The notes under the pieces were generated by a model. That model saw nothing but the letters and a program-made list of their open reading frames with translations, made no database searches and was not told where the DNA came from. Positions 1 through 6,645 of a DNA stretch of 10,188 nucleotides are shown here, in pieces (positions within the stretch are counted from its first letter, which is position 1; each line of letters starts with the position of its first letter). The DNA is taken from NCBI GenBank assembly GCA_018610095.1, contig JAHEOB010000409.1:1-10188 (forward strand), read 5' to 3'. The position numbers and the translations under genes were made by a program. Source of the stretch: Halothece sp. MAG (lineage in GTDB: Bacteria; Cyanobacteriota; Cyanobacteriia; Cyanobacteriales; Rubidibacteraceae).

Positions 1-164
1 AAAAAGCGAAATCGGTTGAAATTCAAGTTTTAACGCTAGAGTCAATGTTACAAACCATGCAAGAAAATCAAAATAAGGATTTACAAAAAGTGCAGTTTAT
101 TCCTTCTAAAGAATCCTTACAGTTCTTGCAATCAATCCAACAAAAGCAGCAAAACTCCCAATAA
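1..164 (+). CDS. 3' end of an unidentified protein-coding gene (5' end outside window)
   Basis: Only one plus-strand frame is open from the window edge to a TAA at 162-164; the other two plus frames hit stops within the first 35 bases. The visible 53 residues are polar, rich in Gln, Lys and Glu, and end in a Gln-rich tail (SIQQKQQNSQ). They look helical and soluble, with one more hydrophobic strand-like stretch (VQFIP). I do not recognise the family from so short a tail. The TAA overlaps the ATG of prmC by one base (TAATG), an arrangement typical of translationally coupled genes, so this gene is probably the upstream member of the prmC transcript. The call as coding rests on the open frame, codon use like the neighbours, and the coupled stop/start. 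Confidence 0.6.
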   Translation, partial: KAKSVEIQVLTLESMLQTMQENQNKDLQKVQFIPSKESLQFLQSIQQKQQNSQ

Positions 165-1063
165 TGAGTTCTGCTCAAGAATTAGCTCGTTGGCGGGAAC
201 AAACGCGTCAACAAGCCCTTAGCCAATCCATTTCTCCCGAGGAAGTGGATTGGTTATTGCAAGCTGTGACGGGATTAACGCCGCTACAATTACGGTTAAA
301 TCAATATCCCCCAGAAGTGGCAATTTCACTGCAACAGTTAACCCAACTCTGGGAGAAGCGAGTGAACCAGCGCGTGCCAGTTCAATATTTAGTGGGAGAA
401 ACGCCTTGGCGGGATATCAACTTAACGGTGTCTCCTGGGGTTTTGATTCCACGCCCAGAAACCGAACAAATCATTGACATTGCACTGGATGCTGCCGGTG
501 AGGCTTTTCAAAACGGGCATTGGGTGGATTTGGGAACCGGTAGTGGCGCGATCGCGCTTGCCCTTGCCAAAGCGGTTCCTGATGCAACTATTCATGCTGT
601 TGACAATAGCGAGGATGCCTTAAGCATTGCCCAACAAAATGCACAGCAATTAGGCTTGGAAAGTAACATTCACTTTTATCAAGGTTGTTGGTTTTCTCCT
701 TTAGCGCATCTTCAAGGCAAAATTAGTGTCATGATCTCCAATCCCCCCTATATTCCAAGCGGGATGTTAAAAGAACTACAACCGGAAGTAGCGCAACATG
801 AACCTCAATCGGCGTTAGATGGCGGAGAAGATGGCTTGGCTGCCATTCGCCATTTAATTGCAACAGCCCCAGCATTTGTTCATGAGGGTGGGGTTTGGTT
901 AACCGAAATCATGAAAGGTCAAGCGGAAACACTCTATCAATTGTTAGTCGAAAATGGCAACTACACCCAGATTCATTTCATTCAAGACTTTGCTGGCATC
1001 GAACGGTTTGCCTTAGCTTATGTTAGCAACTCCAGTTCGGGCTTTAAGATGGATGATGGCTAG
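164..1063 (+). CDS. prmC: Peptide chain release factor N5-glutamine methyltransferase PrmC (HemK)
   Basis: PrmC uses S-adenosylmethionine to methylate the glutamine of the GGQ motif in release factors RF1 and RF2, which speeds peptide release on the ribosome. The 299-residue product has the usual PrmC length and plan: an N-terminal helical substrate-recognition domain (about 1-85), then a Rossmann methyltransferase domain. Visible motifs are the family signature LIPRPETE at 94-101, SAM-binding motif I GTGSG at 124-128, the acidic residue of motif II (AVDNS, about 145-149), the catalytic NPPY at 193-196 that holds the substrate glutamine, and EP..ALDGGEDGL at 213-224. The start ATG overlaps the upstream stop (TAATG) with no clear Shine-Dalgarno sequence, so initiation is probably coupled. 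gun4 follows 18 nt later. The old name HemK came from a mistaken link to haem synthesis; the motifs here are those of the protein methylase. Confidence 0.96.
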   Translation: MSSAQELARWREQTRQQALSQSISPEEVDWLLQAVTGLTPLQLRLNQYPPEVAISLQQLTQLWEKRVNQRVPVQYLVGETPWRDINLTVSPGVLIPRPETEQIIDIALDAAGEAFQNGHWVDLGTGSGAIALALAKAVPDATIHAVDNSEDALSIAQQNAQQLGLESNIHFYQGCWFSPLAHLQGKISVMISNPPYIPSGMLKELQPEVAQHEPQSALDGGEDGLAAIRHLIATAPAFVHEGGVWLTEIMKGQAETLYQLLVENGNYTQIHFIQDFAGIERFALAYVSNSSSGFKMDDG

Positions 1064-1077
1064 TCATCTTCTAAAGC
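1041..1077 (+). other. Stem-loop across the prmC stop codon and the gun4 ribosome-entry region
   Basis: GCTTTA (1041-1046) pairs with TAAAGC (1072-1077), and AGATG (1047-1051) pairs with CATCT (1065-1069). This gives an 11-bp stem with a 2-nt bulge (1070-1071) and a 13-nt loop. The prmC stop (1061-1063) lies in the loop and the right arm ends 5 bases before the gun4 ATG, so the folded RNA would cover the position of a Shine-Dalgarno sequence. There is no T-run after it, so it does not look like an intrinsic terminator. Ribosomes reaching the prmC stop would melt the left arm, which suggests translational coupling or an mRNA-stability element; that role is inference. Confidence 0.5.
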
Positions 1078-1081
1078 TGAA

Positions 1082-1807
1082 ATGGATAACCAATATTCCT
1101 CTTCCGAAGGAAGAATTAGTGAATTACAAGAGCAATTATTCTCGCAACAATCCCTAAAAAAGCAACTCCCCATCATTTCTGAACTGGCAAATGCCGGAGA
1201 AGGGGGGTTAGATGTCTTAATGACGTTTCTGGAAAAACAAGGGGCGACACCAACCCCTGCCGTGGGAGAAGCCTATATTGCCCTCTATCAAGCGCAACTT
1301 CCGAAAACCGATGAATTTTTACAACAGAAGTTTCCCCAAGGAGTTGTGCCTTTAGAAACCGAGCGGGGAGTTGATTATTCTCCCTTACAAGAGGCTTTAG
1401 TGCAGCGAGATTTTCAACAAGCGGATCGCCTCACGTTACTGAAACGTTGTGAACTCGCTGGGGAACAAGCTATGCAACGGCGATGGGTTTATTTTACGGA
1501 AGTAGAGAACTTTCCCAGCACTGACTTAAAAACCATGGATCAATTGTGGTATGTTCACTCCCAAGGTAAGTTTGGGTTTTCCGTTCAACGTAAAATTTGG
1601 CTCTCATTAGGAAAAGAATTTCCGAAACTTTGGGAAAAAATTGGTTGGAAACAAGGGAAGTATTGGACTCGTTATCCCCATGAATTTATTTGGGATTTGA
1701 GTGCGCCGGTGGGGCATCTTCCCCTATCGAATCAATTGCGAGGGGTGCGTTCTTTTGCCTCGTTACTCTCTCATCCCGTTTGGCAAGAATTAGAAAACGA
1801 GAAGTAA
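1082..1807 (+). CDS. gun4: GUN4 tetrapyrrole-binding regulator of magnesium chelatase
   Basis: GUN4 binds protoporphyrin IX and Mg-protoporphyrin IX and stimulates magnesium chelatase through its ChlH subunit, pushing tetrapyrroles into the chlorophyll branch. The 241-residue product matches the size of the stand-alone cyanobacterial GUN4 proteins (about 230-240). Residues 1-90 form an N-terminal helical domain (SELQEQLF, LDVLMTFLEKQG, EAYIALYQAQL). The GUN4 core runs from about 98 to 237, with DYSPLQEALVQRDFQQADRLT at 98-118, the Trp-rich FGFSVQRKIWLSLG at 164-177, the WxxIGWKQGKYW region at 184-195, and GHLPLSNQLRG near 211-221. There is no kinase or protease fusion of the sort seen in some multidomain GUN4 proteins, which favours the chelatase regulator itself. 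No Shine-Dalgarno sequence precedes the ATG; a stem-loop ending 5 nt upstream overlaps that region. ictB follows after 2 nt. Confidence 0.95.
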   Translation: MDNQYSSSEGRISELQEQLFSQQSLKKQLPIISELANAGEGGLDVLMTFLEKQGATPTPAVGEAYIALYQAQLPKTDEFLQQKFPQGVVPLETERGVDYSPLQEALVQRDFQQADRLTLLKRCELAGEQAMQRRWVYFTEVENFPSTDLKTMDQLWYVHSQGKFGFSVQRKIWLSLGKEFPKLWEKIGWKQGKYWTRYPHEFIWDLSAPVGHLPLSNQLRGVRSFASLLSHPVWQELENEK

Positions 1808-1809
1808 GC

Positions 1810-3180
1810 ATGACAACTAATTATCAAACCTATCAGGAATGGCTACCGCGTTGGCGCGGAGGAAGTTTGATTTATCGCTTGGTTGGTTTATTGGCAGCGT
1901 GGGGAGAAAGTAGTTATTTATTGCAATGGGCAGAACCCCTAGGCGTGGTTCTAATGATGCTGGTTTTGGGGTTAGCCCCCTTTGTTTCCTCTACCCTAAT
2001 CGGTGTTTTATTACTGGCAGGGGGGAGTTATTGGGTGCTATTAACCCTCAGCGATCGCGATCTGATTAGCATTACCCCCATTCATTTATTAGTGTTAGTG
2101 TATTGGGGCGTCGCGACAATTGCAGTGGCTTTTTCCCCCGTTAGAGAGCAAGCGTTGATGGGATGGGTGAAATTAACGCTGTATTTAGTTTGGTTTGCCT
2201 TAGCCGCTAGGGTGCTGCGATCGCCGTCGCTACGGAATTGGACGATCGCGCTGTTTTTATTAGTTTCGCTGATTGTCAGTGTTTATGGGATTCGTCAAGA
2301 ATTTTTTGGCGTTGAACAATTGGCGACTTGGAATGATCCTGATTCTGAATTATCCGATGCTACTCGTGCTTACAGTTATTTAGGCAATCCCAATTTACTC
2401 GCAGGATATTTATTAACTGCGGTGGGGTTATCGGCGGCTGCTATTTGGGTATGGCGCAGTTGGATGCAAAAAGCACTGGCAGTTACCAGTTTATTGGTGA
2501 ATACCATCTGCTTATACTTTACCGATTCTCGGGGGGGATGGATCGCCCTTTTAGGCTTAACCATTACCTTTCTCTTACTGGTTTACTATTGGTATCGCCC
2601 AGCCCTTTCCAACTTTTGGCGCACTTGGTTACTCCCTGTGGTGTTTGCCATTTTAACGAGCTTATTGATCATCGCTTTTATCACCATGGAACCGTTACGA
2701 CTACGGTTAATGAGTATTTTGGCATGGCGAGAGGATAGTAGTAATAATTTTCGTCTCACCGTTTGGCATTCTGTCATCGAGATGATTCGGGATTATCCAT
2801 GGCTGGGAATTGGCCCGGGCCATGAAGCCTTTAATCAAGTTTATCCGCTCTATCAACGTCCCAATTATAGTGCCTTAAGTGCCTATTCCATTTATTTAGA
2901 AAATTTAGTAGAAATGGGAATTGTGGGATTGACCGCTTTTATTGCACTACTGGCTACCATTGCCCATCATGGTTGGCACAAGTTAACCCAACTGCGAGCG
3001 TTATGGGATCGAGAAGGATTTTGGTTAATCGGCGCGATCGCGGCTGCAGTAGGAATGCTGACTCATGGTTTGGTGGATACCGTTTGGTATCGCCCCGAAG
3101 TGAATACACTGTGGTGGTTAATGATCGCCCTTATTGCCAGTTACTATCCGCAATTAAATTCCCACCAATCCCAGAATTAA
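1810..3180 (+). CDS. ictB: IctB-type membrane protein, O-antigen ligase/Wzy_C family
   Basis: Predicted polytopic inner-membrane protein of 456 residues, close to the length of cyanobacterial IctB (about 465). IctB was named from a high-CO2-requiring mutant and is often annotated as a bicarbonate transporter, but the fold is that of O-antigen ligases and polymerases and its true reaction is unsettled. About ten to twelve hydrophobic segments are visible, including roughly 40-58, 60-80, 90-108, 115-135, 144-163, 195-215, 220-237, 243-260, 272-292, 368-388, 405-425 and 433-447. Wzy_C-like marks are TDSRGGWIALLGL at 238-250, then a large loop with WLGIGPGHEAFNQVYPLYQ at 331-349 and SAYSIYLENLVEMGIVGL at 357-374, and HGLVDTVWYRPEVN at 419-432. 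I chose the ATG at 1810, two bases after the gun4 stop; the in-frame ATG at 1690 would add 40 residues lying inside gun4 and unlike the family. The stop overlaps that of the convergent FIST gene. Confidence 0.87.
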   Translation: MTTNYQTYQEWLPRWRGGSLIYRLVGLLAAWGESSYLLQWAEPLGVVLMMLVLGLAPFVSSTLIGVLLLAGGSYWVLLTLSDRDLISITPIHLLVLVYWGVATIAVAFSPVREQALMGWVKLTLYLVWFALAARVLRSPSLRNWTIALFLLVSLIVSVYGIRQEFFGVEQLATWNDPDSELSDATRAYSYLGNPNLLAGYLLTAVGLSAAAIWVWRSWMQKALAVTSLLVNTICLYFTDSRGGWIALLGLTITFLLLVYYWYRPALSNFWRTWLLPVVFAILTSLLIIAFITMEPLRLRLMSILAWREDSSNNFRLTVWHSVIEMIRDYPWLGIGPGHEAFNQVYPLYQRPNYSALSAYSIYLENLVEMGIVGLTAFIALLATIAHHGWHKLTQLRALWDREGFWLIGAIAAAVGMLTHGLVDTVWYRPEVNTLWWLMIALIASYYPQLNSHQSQN

Positions 3181-4439
3181 TTAAGCTGGGGTTTACGAAT
3201 AATCGCAAAGGATGAGGTGTAACCATGTAAAAATGTGCGATCGCCCACCGGCCCAATTTCCCCATTACAGAAAAAGCCTCCCAGCGGAATTTGATTCATA
3301 AAGTCACGAAATCGGGTGGAATCAAAATTCGATTGGCCGTATAATTCCTTGCCACGACCTAAACAGGAAAATAATAACGCGCCCATAGGGGCAGAAGCAT
3401 CTCCTTGTTGCTGATAAGTTTGTAATAACATCTCTAAATCTTCAGCCGAGGTATTGCCATCGCGAAGATGAAACTGAATCCGTTGCCCTGGGCGAAGTTT
3501 ATCACCAACCGCGATCGCGCCTACTTTGGGATCAACGCCTAACAAATTCCGAATCAAAAAATCCCCTTGTTGCAACTTCATTTTAAACTCATCCTGGGCA
3601 ATTCCTAAAAACAGCGAATGTTGCGCCAACTGTTGATCCTCAGGACTTAACTCATTCACCACTTCCCGTAACGCTTGTAGGGGCGCTTTTCCTTGGTGTA
3701 CCCCATTTTCATTCACTTCTGCCAGTTCGGTAATCAGATTATTCTCCCCTTCTAGAATTTGATAAAGGGGGCCAATGGGACGACACCCTTGGGCGACAAG
3801 GGTATCAACTTTGATGTCGCCACTGAGGGCAACTCCCACAATCCCTTCCTGAACTAAAGAGGGTTCGGAGGGGTGTTCAGCAGAATGGAAAAATAATCCC
3901 GTCTGCATCCCCATTGCCATAGCACTAGCAATGCCACCCACTTTTGCTGCTTTGGGGTAGGCAAAATCTAATCCTTCTAAAAAATCATTTACCTTGGAGT
4001 AAAAGGGATCGGCCAGTACAATAAAATCAGGGTTTTGGTCAGGAGATACCCCAGTTAAATCCGTCCATGCTTGGGCAGAACTGTCTAAATCAGGAAGTTC
4101 ATCGTTACGAATATGAAATCCTTGAAGATTCACCCCTCCTAAATGGGCAACGGTGAGACTTAAAGCAGGATTCCCTTCAACTTCTTGGGCTTGATTGTCG
4201 GGATCAATGCCAATAATGCCGCCCCCGCCACTGCCAATGAGAACCGAAATGGGCAATTTTTCCAGAAGTAAGCGAACGACGCGAGGGTACTCACTGGCAT
4301 AGGCAGAAGAAATAAATAAAAAGCCTAAATCCGCAGAACCCGATAATTGTTGTTGGATGCGTTCTGTAACTTCAGAAATGGCACTTTCTAGGGAGAGACG
4401 AGTTGAAATTGCATTGACCCACTGCATTGGCTCAGTCAT
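3177..4439 (-). CDS. FIST N/C-domain sensory protein
   Basis: FIST (F-box and intracellular signal transduction) domains are predicted small-ligand sensors found in signalling proteins of bacteria and eukaryotes. The 420-residue product is almost entirely FIST: FIST_N about 36-230 (LGFLFISSAYASEYPRVV, then the Gly-rich IGSGGGGIIG at 68-77 and GGIASAMAMG at 168-177) and FIST_C about 240-405, ending in the characteristic GGFFCNGEIGPVGDRTFLHGYT at 387-408. No kinase, cyclase or helix-turn-helix output domain is attached and there is no signal peptide or membrane helix, so it should be cytosolic and act through partners or as a ligand-binding protein. The start is uncertain: the ATG at 4437-4439 has no Shine-Dalgarno sequence, and an in-frame ATG four codons later (4425-4427, MQWVNAIST) is a reasonable alternative. 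A zinc-ribbon gene lies 46 nt upstream on the same strand, probably co-transcribed. The stop codon overlaps that of ictB. Confidence 0.88.
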   Translation of the reverse strand: MTEPMQWVNAISTRLSLESAISEVTERIQQQLSGSADLGFLFISSAYASEYPRVVRLLLEKLPISVLIGSGGGGIIGIDPDNQAQEVEGNPALSLTVAHLGGVNLQGFHIRNDELPDLDSSAQAWTDLTGVSPDQNPDFIVLADPFYSKVNDFLEGLDFAYPKAAKVGGIASAMAMGMQTGLFFHSAEHPSEPSLVQEGIVGVALSGDIKVDTLVAQGCRPIGPLYQILEGENNLITELAEVNENGVHQGKAPLQALREVVNELSPEDQQLAQHSLFLGIAQDEFKMKLQQGDFLIRNLLGVDPKVGAIAVGDKLRPGQRIQFHLRDGNTSAEDLEMLLQTYQQQGDASAPMGALLFSCLGRGKELYGQSNFDSTRFRDFMNQIPLGGFFCNGEIGPVGDRTFLHGYTSSFAIIRKPQLN

Positions 4440-4485
4440 AGATTAAAATTTACAATTAGGAGAAGTCGTTTTGTTGGGTTAACCA

Positions 4486-4854
4486 TCAGGAGGCATCGAC
4501 ATCAACTGCATCGACCTCGATCGTACCAGGGGGAGTAATGCGTTGGAATTGCCCCTTTTCGATTTTTAACGGTTCACCACAACTAGGGCAGCGCGACATT
4601 GTACCATTAAATCCGGTAAACTGATATTGGCACACCGGACAATTATCTTGGACCAAATTGCGTCTAACCCACCAGCGAACCACAAATAGCGCGATGACGG
4701 GTAAAATTACCATAATGCCAACAATAATGAAGACTGTATTCACCACCCAACCCAGTCCTACTGAGGTTAATAATAGCCCCATTAAAATCAGTGTTAGCCA
4801 ACACCCCACACCTGGTAGATTAATTTGTGCTATTCTGGGGAAATTCTGATTCAC
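4486..4854 (-). CDS. Small membrane protein with two transmembrane helices and a C4 zinc ribbon
   Basis: A 122-residue protein of unknown function; I do not recognise a named family. Two hydrophobic helices (about 18-37 and 40-59) are followed by a basic stretch WWVRRN (61-66), which by the positive-inside rule puts the C-terminal part in the cytoplasm. That part holds a zinc ribbon with C72-x2-C75 and C89-x2-C92 (NCPVC and RCPSC), then an acidic Val/Asp-rich tail. The start is GTG at 4852-4854, supported by GGAGGG six nucleotides upstream. Its stop lies 46 nt before the FIST gene on the same strand. A promoter-like pair lies just upstream. Zinc-ribbon membrane proteins of this size can be assembly factors or redox/metal sensors, but nothing here decides between such roles. 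Confidence 0.78.
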   Translation of the reverse strand: MNQNFPRIAQINLPGVGCWLTLILMGLLLTSVGLGWVVNTVFIIVGIMVILPVIALFVVRWWVRRNLVQDNCPVCQYQFTGFNGTMSRCPSCGEPLKIEKGQFQRITPPGTIEVDAVDVDAS

Positions 4855-4860
4855 GAAACA

Positions 4861-4866
4861 CCCTCC
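4861..4866 (-). promoter_or_regulatory. Shine-Dalgarno sequence of the zinc-ribbon gene
   Basis: On the minus strand GGAGGG stands six nucleotides before a GTG codon. This is the strongest ribosome-binding site in the first half of the window and is the reason for accepting a GTG start for the zinc-ribbon gene. Confidence 0.7.
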
Positions 4867-4889
4867 AAATACCGCTCTTCTTCCATCGT

Positions 4890-4918
4890 AGTATATAATT
4901 ACGGTTAGCTGTTTTTAA
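4890..4918 (-). promoter_or_regulatory. Sigma70-type promoter for the zinc-ribbon/FIST pair
   Basis: Reading the minus strand, TTAAAA (4913-4918) and TATACT (4890-4895) are separated by exactly 17 nt, the preferred spacing for a housekeeping promoter. Transcription would begin about 30 nt before the GTG start of the zinc-ribbon gene, giving a short leader that contains the Shine-Dalgarno sequence. The match is by eye only. Confidence 0.5.
4894..4899 (+). promoter_or_regulatory. Possible -10 element for the lipoprotein gene
   Basis: A perfect TATAAT on the plus strand, overlapping the minus-strand -10 candidate. I see no good -35 hexamer at 16-18 nt upstream (the bases there are near accgct), so if used it would need an activator or give weak expression. 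It would leave a leader of about 115 nt before the lipoprotein start. Confidence 0.3.
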
Positions 4919-5019
4919 GCAGTTGTTGGTTAACCGAACCCAAGCGGGGCAATCAATTTTCCAAATGGAACCAAATTCCTTCCTTAATGGCTTCAGTTTG
5001 CGATATTAAGTTAGAAATA

Positions 5020-5526
5020 ATGTTAAAAATACGCTCTCTAATTTCAGTTTTACTCGTAATTACACTTTTATTCATTACGCCTGCTTGCGGTAATAACGAA
5101 GCAACTTCTCGTTTTGAAAGTGCCCAAAAAGAAAGTACTCAATCCAATGCTGTTGCTGTTGAAAAAGAAACGATTCAAGGCGGAGAACTTAACCGCTATT
5201 TTCCTAAAAATAAAGGGGCTTATAAAGTGATTTATACTCAAGAAAAACCAGGATTAGCCCAAGCGAAATTAAAACGAGATGGACAGGAATTAGCATTAAT
5301 GTCGATTTCGGATATTGCCAATAATCCCAGTGCCGTTGATAAATTTAAGCAGAGTGATAAAACGATTAACAACTATCCGCTTGTCAATCAAGGGAGTAAA
5401 GCAACAGCCCTATTAGTCAATAACCGTTATCAAATCAAAATTATTTCCCGTAGTCAATTATTTGATGAAACAGATCGTAAACAATGGCTTCGCCAATTTG
5501 ATTTAGCAACCCTCGCTCAACTATAG
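5020..5526 (+). CDS. Predicted small lipoprotein of unknown function
   Basis: Starting at the ATG at 5020 the product has 168 residues and opens with a classical export signal: two basic residues (MLKIR), a hydrophobic core (LISVLLVITLLFI), then TPAC with cysteine 23 as the probable lipidated residue. The -3 Thr is not the commonest lipobox residue, so lipidation is likely but not certain. An in-frame ATG at 4987 would add 11 residues ahead of the signal and weaken it, so I prefer 5020. After the cysteine comes a Ser/Gln/Glu-rich linker (about 24-55) and a compact domain of about 110 residues beginning near GGELNRYFPKNKGAYKVIY, with KLKRDGQELALMSISD and a C-terminal QWLRQFDLATLAQL. I do not recognise the domain. 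The next gene starts 4 nt after the stop, so the two are almost certainly co-transcribed. Confidence 0.75.
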   Translation: MLKIRSLISVLLVITLLFITPACGNNEATSRFESAQKESTQSNAVAVEKETIQGGELNRYFPKNKGAYKVIYTQEKPGLAQAKLKRDGQELALMSISDIANNPSAVDKFKQSDKTINNYPLVNQGSKATALLVNNRYQIKIISRSQLFDETDRKQWLRQFDLATLAQL

Positions 5527-5530
5527 ACTG

Positions 5531-6418
5531 ATGACAGAAGCAATTTATCAACTCGTCGATGATCTGCCTGAACAAAATTTAACGGTTCGGGTTCTCAACG
5601 CCCTAGACTTTGTTATTCCCGGCGAATGGGAAAATATTGTTGGTTTTGAAAACACCATTCGTCACGTTACTGGAGAAGACGACGACGATCTAATTCAACA
5701 AATCGGCGATCGCGCCGTGTGGTTATTTAATGACGAGTCTCAAGGGTATCAACGCGCCCTTTGGCTATACCAAACTGTGGATCAAACTGATACCGCATTA
5801 GCCAGTGCTGCCTTAGCCCATAAAGCAGGGGAACGCATTCCCTTATTAGGGTTTCTTAATAATATTACCCCCAAAGCGGATAAAGCCCAAAGCATTGATT
5901 TAGCCTTAAAAACCGTTGTGGAATTAGTTGCCTTTTGCCAAATTAATGGCATTCCCGGTGATAGTATTGGCGATTTTTTAAATGCCTTAGCCGATTACAG
6001 TGGCGAATCTTTAATGCGGATGACAGCATTGGTGTGTTTAGATGGGTTAATTCCGCTAGGGCCTGATTTTATTTTACAAGCACAAAGTATTCTTGAGAAT
6101 CTCCATCCCGACGAATTAGAAGAGAATGACACCTTTCAAAGCATCAGTCATTTCATTCCAGGAGATGATACTGATCAACAATTAGGCTTTATTGGGGAAG
6201 CCTTTAATTCAGTACAAGGTTGGATGGGAGACTTTGTCACAGAGAAAGACTTAACGCCTCAAAAAATTGTCAATAGTGTTCAAAGTTTTGTGGAATTTTC
6301 CGATGAACAATTAGACTATTTAGCTGCTTTCTTAGACCTCAGCACTAACTATTACGAACACACCGGCACGCAAACGTTAGCAAAACGATTAATTGAACGA
6401 GCTTATGCCGAAATCTAA
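5531..6418 (+). CDS. Conserved-looking acidic helical protein of unknown function
   Basis: A 295-residue protein without signal peptide, membrane helices or any catalytic motif I know. It is acidic and appears mostly alpha-helical. Visible landmarks are DFVIPGEWENIVGFENTI at 26-43, an acidic cluster EDDDD at 49-53, WLFNDESQGYQRALWLYQTV at 64-83, an Ala-rich helix TALASAALAHKAGERIPLLGFL at 88-109, LMRMTALVCLDGLIPLGPDF at 161-180, and a C-terminal half of amphipathic helices ending in LAKRLIERAYAEI. The ATG at 5531 lies 4 nt after the lipoprotein stop with only a weak purine stretch before it, so translation may be coupled. The helical, repeat-like build suggests a scaffold or protein-binding role, but that is inference. 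HIP1 at 5706 and unremarkable codon use argue for a long-resident gene. Confidence 0.8.
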   Translation: MTEAIYQLVDDLPEQNLTVRVLNALDFVIPGEWENIVGFENTIRHVTGEDDDDLIQQIGDRAVWLFNDESQGYQRALWLYQTVDQTDTALASAALAHKAGERIPLLGFLNNITPKADKAQSIDLALKTVVELVAFCQINGIPGDSIGDFLNALADYSGESLMRMTALVCLDGLIPLGPDFILQAQSILENLHPDELEENDTFQSISHFIPGDDTDQQLGFIGEAFNSVQGWMGDFVTEKDLTPQKIVNSVQSFVEFSDEQLDYLAAFLDLSTNYYEHTGTQTLAKRLIERAYAEI

Positions 6419-6529
6419 ACGATTATATTAAAACTGGTGCAATAGCTGTTATCAAAGCGCGATCGGGCAATCCTTTTTTGGTAGTCTAATCTTCTTTAAT
6501 TGTCAGTTAATTGGAGCTCAGAAGCTGTG

Positions 6530-6550
6530 TCATGAAAAACAAGTTCATGA
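6530..6550. repeat. 7-bp inverted repeat TCATGAA / TTCATGA with 7-nt spacer
   Basis: TCATGAA (6530-6536) and TTCATGA (6544-6550) are perfect reverse complements around AAACAAG. The centre-to-centre spacing of 14 bp and the position about 180 nt before a gene start fit a dimeric repressor or activator site, or a small RNA hairpin. A third copy of the half-site with one extra base, TCATGAAA, occurs at 6638-6645. No known regulator consensus is claimed. Confidence 0.4.
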
Positions 6551-6645
6551 TCAAGACATAGAAAACCTTAATTTCCTTTGATGAGTGACGAGAATAGAGT
6601 ATTTATAGACATAATAGTTTGATTTAGGCGTGCTTACTCATGAAA

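Noticed and set aside
1041..1077. Intrinsic terminator between prmC and gun4
   Set aside because: The stem is only moderately GC-rich, is bulged, and is followed by TGAAATGG rather than a T-run.
1690..1809. N-terminal extension of ictB from an in-frame ATG at 1690
   Set aside because: The 40 extra residues lie entirely within gun4 in another frame and do not look like an IctB N-terminus; the ATG at 1810, two bases after the gun4 stop, is the natural start.
2376..2777. Overlapping open frames within ictB on both strands
   Set aside because: They lie wholly inside a well-supported gene, encode low-complexity unrelated peptides and have no ribosome-binding sites.
4987..5019. Upstream start for the lipoprotein gene
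   Set aside because: It adds 11 residues including acidic ones before the lipoprotein signal; the shorter form has a standard basic n-region and hydrophobic core.
6474..6479. T6 run as a terminator after the helical-protein gene
   Set aside because: No GC-rich hairpin precedes it; the nearby CGATCG palindrome has no room for a loop.
6579..6615. TTGATG with TTTATA or CATAAT as the promoter of the pterin dehydratase operon
   Set aside because: Either the spacing or one of the hexamers is poor; not strong enough to annotate.
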